Positions 1 to 11,739 of a stretch of DNA of 64,000 nt are shown piece by piece. The position numbers and the translations under genes were made by a program. The notes under the pieces are model-generated. The model saw nothing but the letters and a program-made list of their open reading frames with translations, was not told where the DNA came from and made no database searches. How positions within the stretch are numbered: the first letter of the stretch is position 1; each line of letters opens with the position of its first letter. The DNA is from Ampelomyces quisqualis (lineage: Eukaryota; Ascomycota; Dothideomycetes; Pleosporales; Phaeosphaeriaceae), in the NCBI GenBank assembly GCA_018398575.1, contig JAGTXZ010000002.1:1366501-1430500 (forward strand), read 5' to 3'.

Positions 1-1173
1 ATGCCTGATGAGACTAGGAAAGCAAGTGCTACACCGACCAGGACGAACAGCCAGAACTGGACCGAGATGTCCTTCTTTTGGCAGGCTGGTCCGCCCCAGT
101 AGGTGACTTTCTGCTTGGACTCCATACCCTTGTCCTCTCCGGAATGTTCCTTGGTCGGCACACAGGCGCAGCCATAGCAATCGAGGCTCTGTCTGTCGCT
201 TCCCGAGCCCTTGCCCTTGTGGAGCAGCTTGCACTCTCCGTGACCGCTGCAGCCGTGCGTCTGCTTCTGGCACGCGGATAAGCTGTTGAAGCAGCTGGGA
301 AGGATGCCGCGAACTGGGCCTGTGTTGTTCGCCTGGCTGACAATGACTGGTAAATCTTCTAAACCTGAAACAGGGGGTGCTGGCGAGGATGACGGTTCGG
401 TGTTGATGGACATAAAGGCTTCGGGGTTCTGGTGACGAGGAGCCTTTGCGAGGGGCAAAGCATAGTTTCCCCACAAGTTGGCGGCACGCTTGGAGTGCTT
501 CCCTGAGGTCGGCATCGTGACCATGGTCACTGCAAAGCCGACTTCCTCGGCCTTCTTCGTGATCAGGGTGAATAGACGTCCCAACTCCTCGCGCGCGATA
601 TTGCTACTCTTATCGACGCGGAGAACGTTCAGGTACTCGTTATACGTATCCAGCCTGCTCGTTGGCGGCAGGACGGACTCAATCTCAAATGCTGACTTGT
701 ATGTTCGCTTCTTGGGGTCGGGCATTCCAGGTAGCGAGTCTGCTTGCCTTGCGAAGTCTTGGATTAGGCGGTCGTTGTCAGCAGTCGAAGGGGCATCTGA
801 GATTCTGAAGCCCTGCAACAAGCCGGTTTCATCACTAGTGACGACTGGTGCCGCATGTTAGTCGAATGGCTTCGCGACGCCTATGCACTCAAGACGCACC
901 TGAGGGATACTCTTCATCTCCATCCTCGATCCACATCAGCAGATGCGCCCGCGATCTGTCTGCATCTTCTCCGCCAAACAGCTTCTGTTGCCGTCCTCCA
1001 TACGTGTTGATGTGTCGAATAGCATCGGCGTCTGCGTGCTCGACCGAGTGGAATCGCGACAGGCCCAGCCGCTGGGCGATGATCAGGCGGGCGGTTTCCG
1101 GGCTGACCGAGGGGTTTGCTGCGGAAGCTGTACAGTACAGTGAGGAGAAGAACAAGCCCCAGGGCAGCTGCAT
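1..1173 (-). CDS. Vps3844-type ER/vacuolar-sorting membrane protein (C-terminus cut by window edge)
   Basis: Two exons, complement(1..844, 900..1173), joined over a 55-bp intron (donor GTGCGT, acceptor CACCAG) in phase 1. About 372 residues are visible. The protein begins with a signal peptide (MQLPWGLFFSSLYCTASA) and has an acidic lumenal region. Near its end is a cysteine-rich EGF-like module with spacing like C-N-S-L-S-A-C, CSGHGEC and CYGCAC, followed by WGGPACQKKDIS and a hydrophobic segment (FWLFVLVGVALAFLVSSG) that runs off the window. This order matches the fungal Vps3844 C-terminal domain (formerly DUF3844), a family of type I membrane proteins linked to vacuolar sorting. Family assignment rests on the cysteine pattern; the cellular role is taken from the family name only. 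It is divergent from the gene starting at 1480. Confidence 0.85.
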
Positions 1174-1479
1174 GGTGGCTGGTGGTGATGGGGGCGGCGA
1201 CGGCGATGATGTCGAACGTCAGTGTCGATGGACAGCTACGGCCACACGGAGTTTGCCGCATCCGCGCCGCGGCCGCTCCTCCACTTGGGTATCGCGCAGC
1301 CAACGCGCCACTTGGACGGACAGTTTTATTCCTACGCAGTGCCAGCAATACGGCACCTCCCCGCCCACGCGACACGGCTACTATTTCCAGCAAAGTGCGC
1401 CGGTCCCATCACTGCCGTCCATGTCTCTCATATTGATGCCACTCCCGACATGATGCCCTCCCGGCTGCCCCCACCAGCA
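1174..1479. promoter_or_regulatory. Divergent promoter region
   Basis: About 300 bp between the start codons of two divergently transcribed genes. It should hold both promoters. It is GC-rich and shows no obvious TATA box. Confidence 0.5.
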
Positions 1480-2780
1480 ATGTTCACGGCGCAGGTGCTG
1501 CGGAGGAATTTCTCGCTCTTCAACAGAGTTCCGTACGGGCGCATAGTACGCTCGGCGGCACGCGATGGCCATGAGACCATCACCGTCCACAGAGTGCACA
1601 TAAGCAAGCCGTGGGTGAGCAAATCGTAAGTATGCGCCCCACTGGTCAACTACGACCTTTACTTACGAACAAGGCGCATCATCAGCGCCGTCGCCGTTGG
1701 AACCGCCTTCTACGGCCTCTCATGGTATGTCAGCTTAGAGGTAGAGATCGAACAAGTAGTGGGAAAGGGACAAGAATCTGCCCGTCCAGATGGGCAATGG
1801 ACCGAGGTGGGAGGGGGGGACGATGACGATGCCGTTGCCCTACTCTTCCTCCCGACCGGATTTGCACGAGAGAAGAAAAAGACATTCTACAAGGGCTCGG
1901 ACCCGGAGTGGCAGGAGTTCAAAAAGATAGCCTCAGACCGTGCAAGGGCTGATCGCATCCGCAGTGCGCAGTCTCCGACCATAGTCATTTGGCTCGGGCT
2001 AACAGTCGAGTAGGAGAGCTGATCAAGATAACACGCGTGGCTTCAGCAAAGACAACTTCCCTCAAAGCCCACATCGGCGCAGTAGATACCAGCAAGGGCA
2101 AAGCATGGGTCGAGCTGACTTTTCCCGACGGTCCACCTGTCGAGTACGAACGACCCGGCATTGAGTTGACTGATGATTTGGAATGGCGCAAGGTCACACG
2201 GCCCGTCGCGGACGCGCATCAGAAACGACTAAGTAGTCTATTATTGCCGAGAAATGTCGCCAACGCATTGTATCAAGACATCAAACGAAAGGCTGCGCTA
2301 TCATGGAAAAGCTTCAAGTTGTATAGCGGATGGAGTGAGAAGCCCGAGTCGGAGAAGGTGCAAAGCATGGTACAGGGAATGACGGCGGGCGGGGACGCAA
2401 AAGCAGGCACGGGCCCGACATCAATATCGACGGGTACACGTGCAGCAGCTGCTGCCGCTGCAGACAGCAAGCGACCTGCAGAGACTCCGTCGCCATTGAG
2501 TTCACAAGCCAAAGAGCTCGGTTTCATTCTCCCGGATCCCAAACAGCTGACCCTGGACCTCAAGCAGTTCCGTCAAGACTTCCGAAAAGGCAGCAAACAA
2601 TTACCGACACAGCCCCCACGGGGCACCTTTGTGGTCAAGGGGTTGATCGAGGTATACGGCGACAAAGCTCGGCTCACATGGCAAGTCGTTGGATGTTACG
2701 ACCCGAAGATCAGTCGCTATGTGAAATTCGACATGGCGCTATTCAATGTCGTACCACACATGCAAAGTCCGAAGGGATGA
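1480..2780 (+). CDS. Conserved fungal membrane protein, probably mitochondrial, function unknown
   Basis: Three exons, join(1480..1625, 1674..1963, 2014..2780), give 400 residues with all phases consistent. Intron 1 has GTAAGT and intron 2 GTGCGC. The N-terminus (MFTAQVLRRNFSLFNR) is basic and lacks acidic residues, like a mitochondrial presequence. One membrane segment follows the first splice site (IISAVAVGTAFYGLSWYV), then an acidic stretch, a helical middle, an alanine/serine-rich linker and a compact C-terminal beta-rich part (GTFVVKGLIEVYGDKARLTW). In-frame ATGs at 1450 and 1453 would add about ten residues; I chose 1480 because it gives the better presequence. I recognise the layout as a conserved ascomycete protein but no named domain, so no function is claimed. 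Confidence 0.7.
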
Positions 2781-4277
2781 TGTTTGAAAAGCACCGCAGC
2801 AAAGATCTTCTTTGGATGCATAGACATGGCGCACATGGTTGGGCTCCTGCATGCGGGTCACATGAGTCGAAAGTTCATGTTCGGGTTTGTTAAGCGGCAT
2901 AGGTGGTAAGAGGCGTGCTAGCATCATATACCCCATTTCACCCAGCGCACCTTTCTCTGCTGTGATTCTCTCGTTTGTTTCTCGCATTCGTCTGAAACGA
3001 AATTCTCCCTGACCCGTTCCCTTTCGTACAGGCTCAGCAGTTGGGTCCTAGTCGAACTTTGTGTGTTTTAGTTGAGCGTGACCATGCCCCAGAGACTAGC
3101 AAAGGATGATATATGGGAGCTCGAGTGAAGAGCTGTTTCGGGTCGGGCACCGTGGGTTTCAGCTAGAAGTTTCCCTGTCGTGTCTGGCCGGTTGCTGAGG
3201 CTGGGGCGGGTGGGCGGGACCCAGTCGTTTGTCAACCCGGGCGCGCACGGGCCACGAGTCGCTCCCGATCTGTGGCTCGGATCTCGCCAACGAACCACGG
3301 CCCCACGCTTGTCTTCAGCCCTAAGCTGCCCACGATTCGTTTCACAGCGGCCAGAAGGTGCAAGTTGCTCTAGGCGCAAGGCGAGGATGCGGCTGGAATG
3401 CTCGCCCCAAGCCCCTTGCTTGTGACGCATCAGAGCCGGTCGCAGAGGCATGTGGCAGGCCGCAGGCGCATAACGGCTGTGGGGAGGACACAGTCAGCAC
3501 TTGATAGCTCCCAGCACACTATGTACATATGCTGAGGTGACGAAATTTGGACCTGCTAGCCTGCCGACGGCTGGCTGAGAGCAGCTTGGGCCCGGCTGCC
3601 GTAGACGCTGCAAAGATGTTGGACAGGCGCACTTTGATTGCTCCGTACTCGTAGATGCATTGTGTCTGCAAGGGCCGGCAGGGCGCAAGGCGCAAGCTGT
3701 GGTGGAGCCTAGCCGGCTGCTCCATCCATGTCTGTGCGCTGGACAGCCCTAGTCATCATTCATGTTTGCTACCAAGGCAGGCGCTTACGTCGGAGTCCGG
3801 GTGACGGTGAAGCGTGAGGGTCGTCGTGGGCATACAGTGTACCAAGTGGCGCTGGCGGTGCCTGTGTATGTACCCTGTTACCTGTACAGCATGGTCTGCA
3901 GCGGGCGTGGGGCCGTGGGCGAGAGAGAGACTGGACGCCGGGGTCGCCGGCCACCCACAGTCCCAGGCGCTGCTTCGGGCTTAGCGCACCATCTCCCCAG
4001 GACCTCCACCGCAACTTGACTCGTGATACCCAGCACATCCCACCACACTGGTCGGCCGTGGTATGACAGGCAGGGGCCGGGCACGGGGACCACGGATCAT
4101 GCCTGCCCTCTGTCATCTGCCTCGTAGTCCTCTTAGTCCTCCTCCTCGCACCCCACCACACGCTCCTCTTGACTGCCGCCTCCCACCACTGCCTTGCTAC
4201 CCCTCTCCAACGCCCCTCAGCCCTCCCATACCCATCTGGACGCCTACCTGTCTGCACACCCGTCTGGTCGACTGCCC
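2781..4277. other. Intergenic region, no gene seen
   Basis: About 1.5 kb, GC-rich between 3100 and 4250. It contains only short overlapping frames on both strands without recognisable motifs. It probably holds the 3' UTR of the preceding gene and the promoter and 5' UTR of the gene at 4278. Confidence 0.5.
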
Positions 4278-5467
4278 ATGCCCGGCATGGCCAGCACCCG
4301 GATGACTCCGCGCGAGCACCTCGACATGCTGAGGAGCTCGGCATTCGAGTCGGAGCACGCGTGGCTCTACGATGCCTCTTATCAGCAGCACGAGGCTGCC
4401 GCACTGGCGCTGGAGGAGAGCATCGCCCAGTCACTCGCCAGCATATCGCCTGACGAGAACCTGGACGAGCAGACTCGCATCATCAAGACACAAATCACCA
4501 TCCACCGAGAACGACAGCGCGCGCTGCGGCCCCACCTGGAGAGCGGGAGTGACCAGATTGACGAAGAGGGCAACGAGTGCATCTTCGTACCAGCGCCAAA
4601 CCAGTGGGGAGCGAACGGAGACTTGGACGAGGAGAGCGAAAGCCTGTCGGCCGTACGCCTTGGCCTGCTCGGTACAACAGTCTCGCACAGACTAACACTC
4701 GCCAGGTACAAAATCTCCTGACATGGCAAGCCTCATACTCGCCAGTCTCATACACGCCTCTCTACGACGAGCTTCCGTCACCACCCGACACTCCCTACCA
4801 CTCGTCGCTCGATCCCAACCAGCCCACCACAACATACCACCTGCACCGCACGCGCGAGTGGACCGGCTCTTCGGGACAGCGCAAGTACATCTACACGGCG
4901 CGCGACTACTCGGACAAGTACGCCCTCTACATGCTCGAGACTTCACACCGAGGAGACAGCCAGGTAAACACAGCCGACTTCTTCAGAGTCGCCGAGTTTC
5001 CACTCCCATGCATTTCCGTCATGCTCTCGGGCATCGACAAGAAGCGCATCTCGACCGATTCATCCAAAGACTCGGCCTACAAATCGAGATGCATGCACCT
5101 GCGAGGTCCCTTTTCACAACCGATCAAGGAGTACCCAGATCGACAACAAAAGATCCCCTGGTCCCCGCGGCGCTTCACATACGGCGGCCGGCGCTTTGTG
5201 TGGAAAGCAGGTGATCCGGACGACGACACGATGCCAGAGACGCTGTACGAATACCAAAAAGACTGGGCAAAGCCAGGTAGCCGGACTGGCAAGCGGTGCG
5301 ACGACGCGAGGCCCATGTCGAAGCTAGTCTGGGGAGAAAAGAAGAAGCAGGGCAAACTCGACAGCTACACTCTCCACTTCAAAGGCGGCATGGATCAGGT
5401 GTTCAGGGAGCTGTTGTTGGCCAGCCAAATGGCGCGGCAGGTGTGTTTATTCACGGCTGTTGACTGA
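4278..5467 (+). CDS. Fungal protein of unknown function
   Basis: Two exons, join(4278..4652, 4706..5467), 378 residues. The intron begins GTACGC, contains an ACTAAC branch point and ends GCCAG, joining in phase 0 so that SLSA continues into VQNLLTWQAS. The first exon is acidic and helical (RSSAFESEHAWLYDASYQQ). The second is rich in Tyr, Ser and Pro, with many basic and aromatic residues but no signal peptide or membrane span. In-frame ATGs occur at 4194, 4278, 4287 and 4302; the downstream ones are preferred because the 4194 extension is low complexity. The last residues before the stop (QVCLFTAVD) look like intron read-through, so another 3' exon is possible. I do not recognise a domain. 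Confidence 0.65.
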
Positions 5468-5921
5468 GCAGAAAAGGGAGAGGATGACTTTCACTATAAC
5501 TTTTATTATTGCATCATCTTTACAGCGGCGCTCAATCTGTTGGAAACAGACAGGATACCACTACAGGGCGTTCGATCATCGCTCTAGGAGGGCGAATATC
5601 TCGATACTACAGTAGCAGGGCTACTTGCTCATCGCAGGCTTTGAGCCCCCCCTCACATTTGATAGCGAACGTACCACATCCAAACATTACATGAAATTCA
5701 ATAAATCACATTGATCAGTCTGCTGTACTCCGTACACTTCCCCTGAAACCATCCTACTCCTTCTCCAACCGCCGCCCACGCGCTCGACGGATGAGCTCAG
5801 ATCTCCCAGTGCTCCGTGATGGCGGGCGCAGAAGAAAAGAAGGCGCAGAGTCAAGGAGGATAAGGGGGCGAGGCGGTGAAATAAGCGCGCGATAGGATCC
5901 GTGGCAGGGTTTTGTTTCTGC

Positions 5922-5948
5922 GCTGAGCTGAGCTGAGCTGAGCTGAGC
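5922..5948. repeat. (GCTGA)n microsatellite
   Basis: Five uninterrupted copies of GCTGA plus a partial copy, read directly from the sequence. Confidence 0.95.
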
Positions 5949-6160
5949 GATGCGGTGCGCGGTGAAAGTTTACTTTTGTGGAAAGCGAGATGAATACTAC
6001 CATAACGTACCAGTAGATACGGAGTGAACTCTGCGCCACGTAGTACCTACAACCAGCCCGCACACGTGTGAAAACTCAATAACCCCTCTTCTGCCCACTT
6101 ACCTCTATCTACCTTGGAACGAACCATCCCGTCCCTGAATCAATCGCGTGTGTGCAATGT

Positions 6161-6194
6161 GCCTTGCCTTGCCTTGCCTTGCCTTGCCTTGCCT
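6161..6194. repeat. (GCCTT)n microsatellite
   Basis: Six uninterrupted copies of GCCTT plus a partial copy. It lies 213 bp from the (GCTGA)n tract. Confidence 0.95.
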
Positions 6195-7154
6195 CATCCA
6201 CCACACCAGCCCAGCCCATTTCTGTACCATTTACTCCGTACGCATGGAAAGCATGGAAAGCACAGCCCAAGCCATGGTAGTAGCGTACGTCTGGAATAAA
6301 ATAAAACCCGGCTGTTTGGCAGCTCGCTCAGAGGCGGTGGGGCGCTTTACAAGCTGGAATGAACATGTAGGTGAGATTTTGGTGTGGGTGCGATTCCCCT
6401 GCATGGGATGTGACGTGGCGCGCGCGTAGCGGTATGGAAGACTAGAAGGACTTGGGGTGGGAACGGAGGATTGAGGGATGGGGTCTAATGTGCAGGATGG
6501 AGAGGGGGGTAGGACATGTATCGCTTGCAGACTTGTCGACTTGCTATTGGACTTTGTTATTGTTATCCGGGTCTGTACAATGACTTGGCCCCGAAAACGA
6601 TTGGCGTTGAAGGGCGTTGGCAACGGCTTACGTGCATGATGTAATGTGAGCGAGACGGCTACCTATGTTCCTTCCACTTGGCTGCACTGGATATGTCGGG
6701 CCAAGTCGAACCAGACTGCCACGTCGGAAGAGTGGGCGCTTTGGTTTGGTTTTTTGAAGTTTCCCCTCTTTGCATCATGCAGGGCGTGCTCGTCCAGTAA
6801 CCTGCATCATCTACCCGTGAACCTGTGCATTGGACACCGCAGTCCCTTGCGTAAAATTATTGGGCTCGCCAATATTCCTTCATCATACGTCCGATACCCT
6901 CACATAAGCTGCGTCTTGTGCTACGAGTCTAGGGAATCTTACAGTACTCGTCTCAAGTGTTGAAAAGGATATTATCCATACCGGTAAGACAAAAACGCAC
7001 TAGCATGATTCTTGGTGACCAAACACTTCTCCATCATTATTTTGCAACCCTGCAACTCTTCAGCACAGTACGTTTTGTACAGATATTCCATTGTCATCAT
7101 AGACCCTATTCACAACCATTAGCACCAGCCTCGCGCGAGCCGAGTGAATCCCAC

Positions 7155-8257
7155 TTACACCCGCCGCTGCACCGATCCCGGAACGTGCAGCGCGTTCCCA
7201 ATATTAAACGTCAATCTGTGCAAGCGATTCCTCGCATCCCACTCATCCACCGGCTCCGACGGCAGCACAGCGTCCTTGTACGCACGAACATATTCCGCAC
7301 TGCTCAATGCATGGCGTGAAGCGCGCCACTTTCCAATGTCGTATTCGTTGTGGCCGTAAAATGAACATACGTCGAACATAATCGCCTGTCCTGTCTGGCT
7401 ATCGGTAGCCGTGTTCATGTCCCAGTAATCACCGTGTAGTAATGAAGGATTTAGTACGCGGCCATGAGCTTGGAGTGGTAGTAGTAAGTAAGCATGGAAC
7501 GACTTTGGAAAGTATAAGGCCGCTCAAGATGTTAAATAAAGGTGGTTTGAAGAAAGGTATGGCAAGGGAAATGAAGTGCCCAAAGGTGTTTTGAAAAGAG
7601 GCAGGACCACGATGTGTCCCATTCGTCGACTTGTTCAACTATGCGCCCGTGACATGTGTCTACATGACATCCAAACTTTGCAGTTGGCGATTGAGAGGTT
7701 TGATGTAGGTGAGCGAGGCGTCTTGCAAGGCTGGTGGGTTCTGCGGGCTTGATCACAGTTTCTGCACTTCTAGTCTGTACCAAAATACACTTGTCCGACT
7801 TACTTGTTTGCTCAACTCACGGAACTCTTCCAGCAATTGACAGGCTTCTTTGCCGCATGTTTCACACAGTCCCCATGTGTAAGGTGCAGGAACAAGATCT
7901 AAGCACGTTGTAGAGATTGCTTTCAGTAATTCGTATCCGCCTTCGCAGAGTTTTCTACTGGTCCCGCCGATAGTCGCGATCCGAGGATGTGTGAATTGCT
8001 GAATTTCAATTCAGATGGTCTTGTGGAGGTACTTTTATAATGTAGGCTTTAGTGTCTCGACCATCAGGTGATTCGACAGTAATTCTTGCATTGCGACCTA
8101 ACAGTGTGGCTTTGTGAGCAATTTCTCCTGTTACTTTCGAGTTTTTGACAGGAAAATTTACAGACCGTAAGCGTTACGTCCAAAGAATATGTTATGTGGG
8201 CGTACCATCAAGGATATTCTGATCAAGCAGGAAGCGAGCGATTTGGAATCGGTCCAT
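7155..8257 (-). pseudogene. Decayed fructosamine/ketosamine-3-kinase-like gene
   Basis: Reading leftwards from 8257, short segments in changing frames resemble the fungal fructosamine kinase family: an N-terminal lobe ending in AYIIK, a GGYELLKAIST segment, RRLAHLHQTSQSPTAKFG, then FSKHL. The catalytic-loop motif LLHGDYWDMN lies at about 7413-7442, and the metal-binding and C-terminal part IMFDVCSFYGHNEYDIG follows. Introns could explain the upstream breaks (for example GTAAGT near 7803 and GTACGC near 8212). At least two breaks do not look like introns: an extra base near 7580 (FSKHL runs into WAL instead of GHF) and another shift near 7480-7497 just before the HGD motif. The frame also stops early after PGSVQRRV. 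The family deglycates proteins by phosphorylating ketosamines; this copy is probably dead. Confidence 0.7.
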
Positions 8258-8363
8258 CACGTCAATCTGAGTCTTTTCGACTGTGCCATAGCTCACCAAA
8301 ATAAGTCGTAATGAAACCAACGACATAATAGCAATGTATGTGTCGCGTTAAGGTAAAGCCATC

Positions 8364-9513
8364 ATGTTGACGAGCCTCGAAGGATTGTTGTTCAGCGTCA
8401 CCTCAGCCATCCAGCATTCGAATGCGTACCGCCAATACTCCCATGCCACGTCCATGCATCTTATGATGTGTAAATGGTCGGCTGAAATACTGTTCAGCCA
8501 GATGTGTGAGTTAGCTAGTGGAGCAGAACTTCCCCTGGTTCATAGAATCATCTTCGGTCTCTCGAGCAAGTCTCTTGAGCTTGAGTCGGAAGAGAATCCA
8601 AACGCGATTCACATCACCGATGCGCAAGGACGTACCGCCCTAGCTTGGGCCACTGCACGAATCCAGCTTGAATACATTGCTCTCCTGCTTCAAGGCGGCG
8701 CTGATCCAAATAACATGGACATTACAGGTAGAACGTTGGTATTGCATGCGGTTGATAGCCTTGATGCTTCGTGTCTTCGCATCATCTTCGAAGGAGGACG
8801 TAGCCCGGATCCTAAAATGCCAAAGGGGCTTTTCCGGGGCATTCCATTTACGGCAGCGGGGCTTACAGGCATGACCAGTCTGTTAAAGCTTCTACTTGAG
8901 TTCGACGCGGATCTCAACGCAATGTCTGGCAATGGCAGAACACCCCGAAAAACAGCTATTATTTATAACAATCATCCAGTCATCAGACTCTTCGTCGAGC
9001 GCTACTACGAATATATCATTCACTATACGCCTTGGCGGTAAGTTGTCTTATTGCAACTCAACCACCCGTGTGGTGCTGATAGAGACAGAACCATAACTAG
9101 TTCCTATTATTGCCGAACGTACTGATATCGAGACGATTACGATACTGTCTTCGTCTCGCCCTCTCCAACTATCCCTAGACCTAGAACAGGAAAGTCTTGC
9201 AAATTGTCGTTCGACTTTGTAGTAGCGTCGCGACTACAGCGAGAAGCTAAGTCTAGCATTCGAGGAGCTCACGGTCATCGCTCAGGCCGAAGAGTCCATG
9301 GCCGGTTCCTTCAACAGTCTCCAAGATTCTGGACTCTATTTCACGGCTAAATATTCGTTCCATTCAGACTTGGCAGAGGTGATAGCACAGTTGGACTCTG
9401 CCACTATCAGCTCACGCGGTGAGGGGGCTGATTCGCATGACAGTCCTGTAGAGAAGCAGCTGCCGCAAGATGTGCGCAAACCGGATCCAAAAATAGATCG
9501 ATTGCAATGGTGA
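8364..9513 (+). pseudogene. Ankyrin-repeat protein, disrupted
   Basis: The first open segment (8364-9041, 225 residues) contains about three ankyrin repeats, visible as DAQGRTALAWATAR followed by LLLQGGADPN, then DITGRTLVLHAVDS, and LLKLLLEFDADLNAMSGNGR. After 9041 the homologous-looking text continues in another frame (IIAERTDIETITILSS) and is then interrupted by two consecutive TAG codons near 9220 before RRDYSEKLSLAFEELTVI and an open tail to 9513. A GTAAGT donor at 9041 could start an intron, but no nearby acceptor restores the frame. The paired TAGs look like CAG codons changed by C-to-T. This ankyrin family is common in Dothideomycete accessory regions. It may be a pseudogene, or a truncated 225-residue protein may still be made. 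Confidence 0.65.
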
Positions 9514-10129
9514 TAAAGACGGGTCTATCTTTCCACGCAGATATCAACTCCTCTGGAAAAGCTGGAAACGACTTGTAACTGTTCTTATGAAGTTATGATG
9601 TAGAGATATCACAAAAGTTGGTCTTGATGAGAGAGAAATACAAAAGTATCGAAGCGTAGTTCAAAGTCGGATGATTCAGCATTCATGATGATGAATGTTA
9701 TGACACAGCTCGTGAAGCACACCTAAGCTAATGAAAGTAACATGACCAATCCTATGCCTAAGGATAGCCACCCCCACGCTTTAATACAACGGTTTTATCA
9801 ATAGCGTGATGAGGATCAGCGAGAAGCAATAACATGCTTGACATCACCTGAGCAATATACAAATTGTATCATTAGTCTTCTGGCGACATTCCAATAAATC
9901 CGTTCAACTCGCTTGAGCCTCTACCATATCAGCCATATTATCACTGGAATGTCCGACCTCGACACCACAACATCCAAGTCTTCCTAGTCCACCATGGTAC
10001 GACCCTGGAATATGGTCATAATTTACTGCAAAGCTACAATGCAAGGTACAAAATGCCCGAGTCGATTGCGATAGAATGGTACGCATTACTGCTTAGTACC
10101 CTCTTAGCCGAGCAGGCCATGACCAATCC
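9514..10129. other. Intergenic region, no gene seen
   Basis: About 600 bp of moderately AT-rich sequence without a credible frame or repeat. Confidence 0.5.
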
Positions 10130-10672
10130 TCAAAATAGTGGATCATTTTGGGAAATGGGCTCCAACTCACCCTTTCCCTTGAAGATCTCCTTGACCTCCG
10201 CCTGCTCGCTCAGCATGAACCGGCTCGTTTGCGTTCCTATCTCAGCCAACTTTCCCCACCTCTGCAAGTCCTCCGTGTTCCTTTTGTCTCCATGCGCTTG
10301 TTTCGGCTGTTTCCAATGACCTTCAGAGAATGCAATCATGGTAGTCATTTTCTTCTCTTTGATGTCGTAGACGGCTGATACAATGGTTCCCGTCTCTTCG
10401 AGCCAGTTGATCTGCCAAAGCTCACCGGGGCGTATGCACTGGTAGGTTGCGCGTTGATAGTTGACTCGGCCGGCCATTGGCCCTCCGTGGATGGCGTAGA
10501 CCACGCGTGTGTCGGAGAAGAACCAAATCTCATATCGCCACTTCTCGGGTTTGCCATTTTCGTCTTGCGCGTCGTAATCGTAGATGAGGTGGGTGTCGTG
10601 AATGTCTTGGTCGAATGAACTGTGGAGAGGTGTGTTTGTCAAGAAATCGGGGAGCTTATCGCCTGGGGCCAT
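10130..10672 (-). CDS. Phenolic acid decarboxylase
   Basis: A single exon of 180 residues, the usual length of the family (about 160-180). The sequence shows the characteristic beta-barrel core: HLIYDYDAQDENGKPEKWRY, WFFSDTRVVYAIHGGPMAGR, the QINWLEETGTIVSAVYD strand carrying the conserved acidic residues, and MIAFSEGHWKQP. The family performs cofactor-free decarboxylation of hydroxycinnamic acids such as ferulic and p-coumaric acid to vinylphenols, a cytosolic detoxification of plant phenolics. There is no signal peptide. No other aromatic catabolism genes lie nearby, so it stands alone. Family assignment is confident; substrate preference is inferred. Confidence 0.88.
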   Translation of the reverse strand: MAPGDKLPDFLTNTPLHSSFDQDIHDTHLIYDYDAQDENGKPEKWRYEIWFFSDTRVVYAIHGGPMAGRVNYQRATYQCIRPGELWQINWLEETGTIVSAVYDIKEKKMTTMIAFSEGHWKQPKQAHGDKRNTEDLQRWGKLAEIGTQTSRFMLSEQAEVKEIFKGKGELEPISQNDPLF

Positions 10673-11739
10673 TTCTGAATGTTGATGATCGAGGAGACTG
10701 AAGTTAAGCGTAATATCCAGTCTATGTCAGAAAGCCAACTTTATGTAGTTAAGCGGCACTACCGGAGGTTCATGACGTAGCAGCGCGATTGCTAACAGAA
10801 GCCCTAGTTGAAAAATTGAATGCGAAGTCGTAGCGATGGTAGCGACCTAAAAGGGACTCGCACACGCATGCATGCAATAGTTCTCGGCCGACTCTACTCC
10901 GTACGGTACATGGAGGCAGTTCATGAAGCCAGCTAATATGAAGTATTGCGCTTGTCGGAGACTACTTGGTTATTGCTCCGGTATTATCGGAAGCAGCATG
11001 TTCGCGATTTTCTACTGTTCTGTAGCTCAGGTAGCATGTCAGTGTGCACACTATCGAAGGAAAGTGAGCCTTGGAGGTGGTCGTGCAGGTTGGCTAGCGT
11101 CGCGCTAGTGTGCAGGTGGCATGTGCTTCGGAAACATTTAACTTTTCCTTGCCTGACCACCATCACACAGCGCCTACGCGAAGATGCGCCTGCGCGAGGG
11201 TGTGCCCACAAAAGAAATCGACACCATCGCATGGCGGAGACATCTTCAACCAGTTCATGGTCACGAGCGCATGCTAACACGCAGTACCAACCGTACCCTC
11301 AACTATATCAGGTATGCTCCGACCTTTTCTATCTCACAGCCCCCGCTACAAGATGATACGTACATCGACCATTACAAACTTTAGGAAGAGCCGGAAAAGG
11401 TATGGCTAGCATCGACATATGTTACGCCGTCGCTGCTTATAAATTTGGTCTCTGAGAAGCACAACATCCTCAATACATGGCAGACTTTGGCGAGACAATA
11501 GGCTGACCATCAATCAATAGGGGATCCTCGATCGATGCATAAAATTGCGCTGCTCGCCATGCCGATAGACCTGTACGCTTCGGCCGCCGCCTTCCAGATC
11601 CCTGAGCCTCGAGGCGAGTTGGGTTGAACCCTCACGGCTTGGGACGTGCGTAAAAGATTGATGCATCGAGGCACCTCTGGAATGTTTTGGTCTGCTACGA
11701 ATATGACGAGGGTACAATAAACAAATACATTCTCTTGTT
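10673..11739. other. Intergenic region, no gene seen
   Basis: About 1.07 kb. It includes one TACTCCGTA motif at 10895. Several frames of 60-136 codons overlap between 10923 and 11384 but show no domain, signal peptide or plausible splicing. Confidence 0.45.

Larger units (their letters stand above)
5468..7154. other. Intergenic region with simple repeats, no gene seen
   Basis: About 1.7 kb. It holds two pentanucleotide microsatellites (listed separately) and two copies of the 9-bp motif TACTCCGTA, at 5726 and 6232. No frame here has recognisable protein features. Confidence 0.5.

Noticed and set aside
3769..4434. 221-codon minus-strand frame
   Set aside because: Arg/Pro/Trp-rich shadow frame over GC-rich intergenic DNA and the first exon of the plus-strand gene; no domain.
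10923..11384. Possible small multi-exon gene
   Set aside because: Frames of 60-136 codons overlap, but no combination of splice sites gives a coherent protein.
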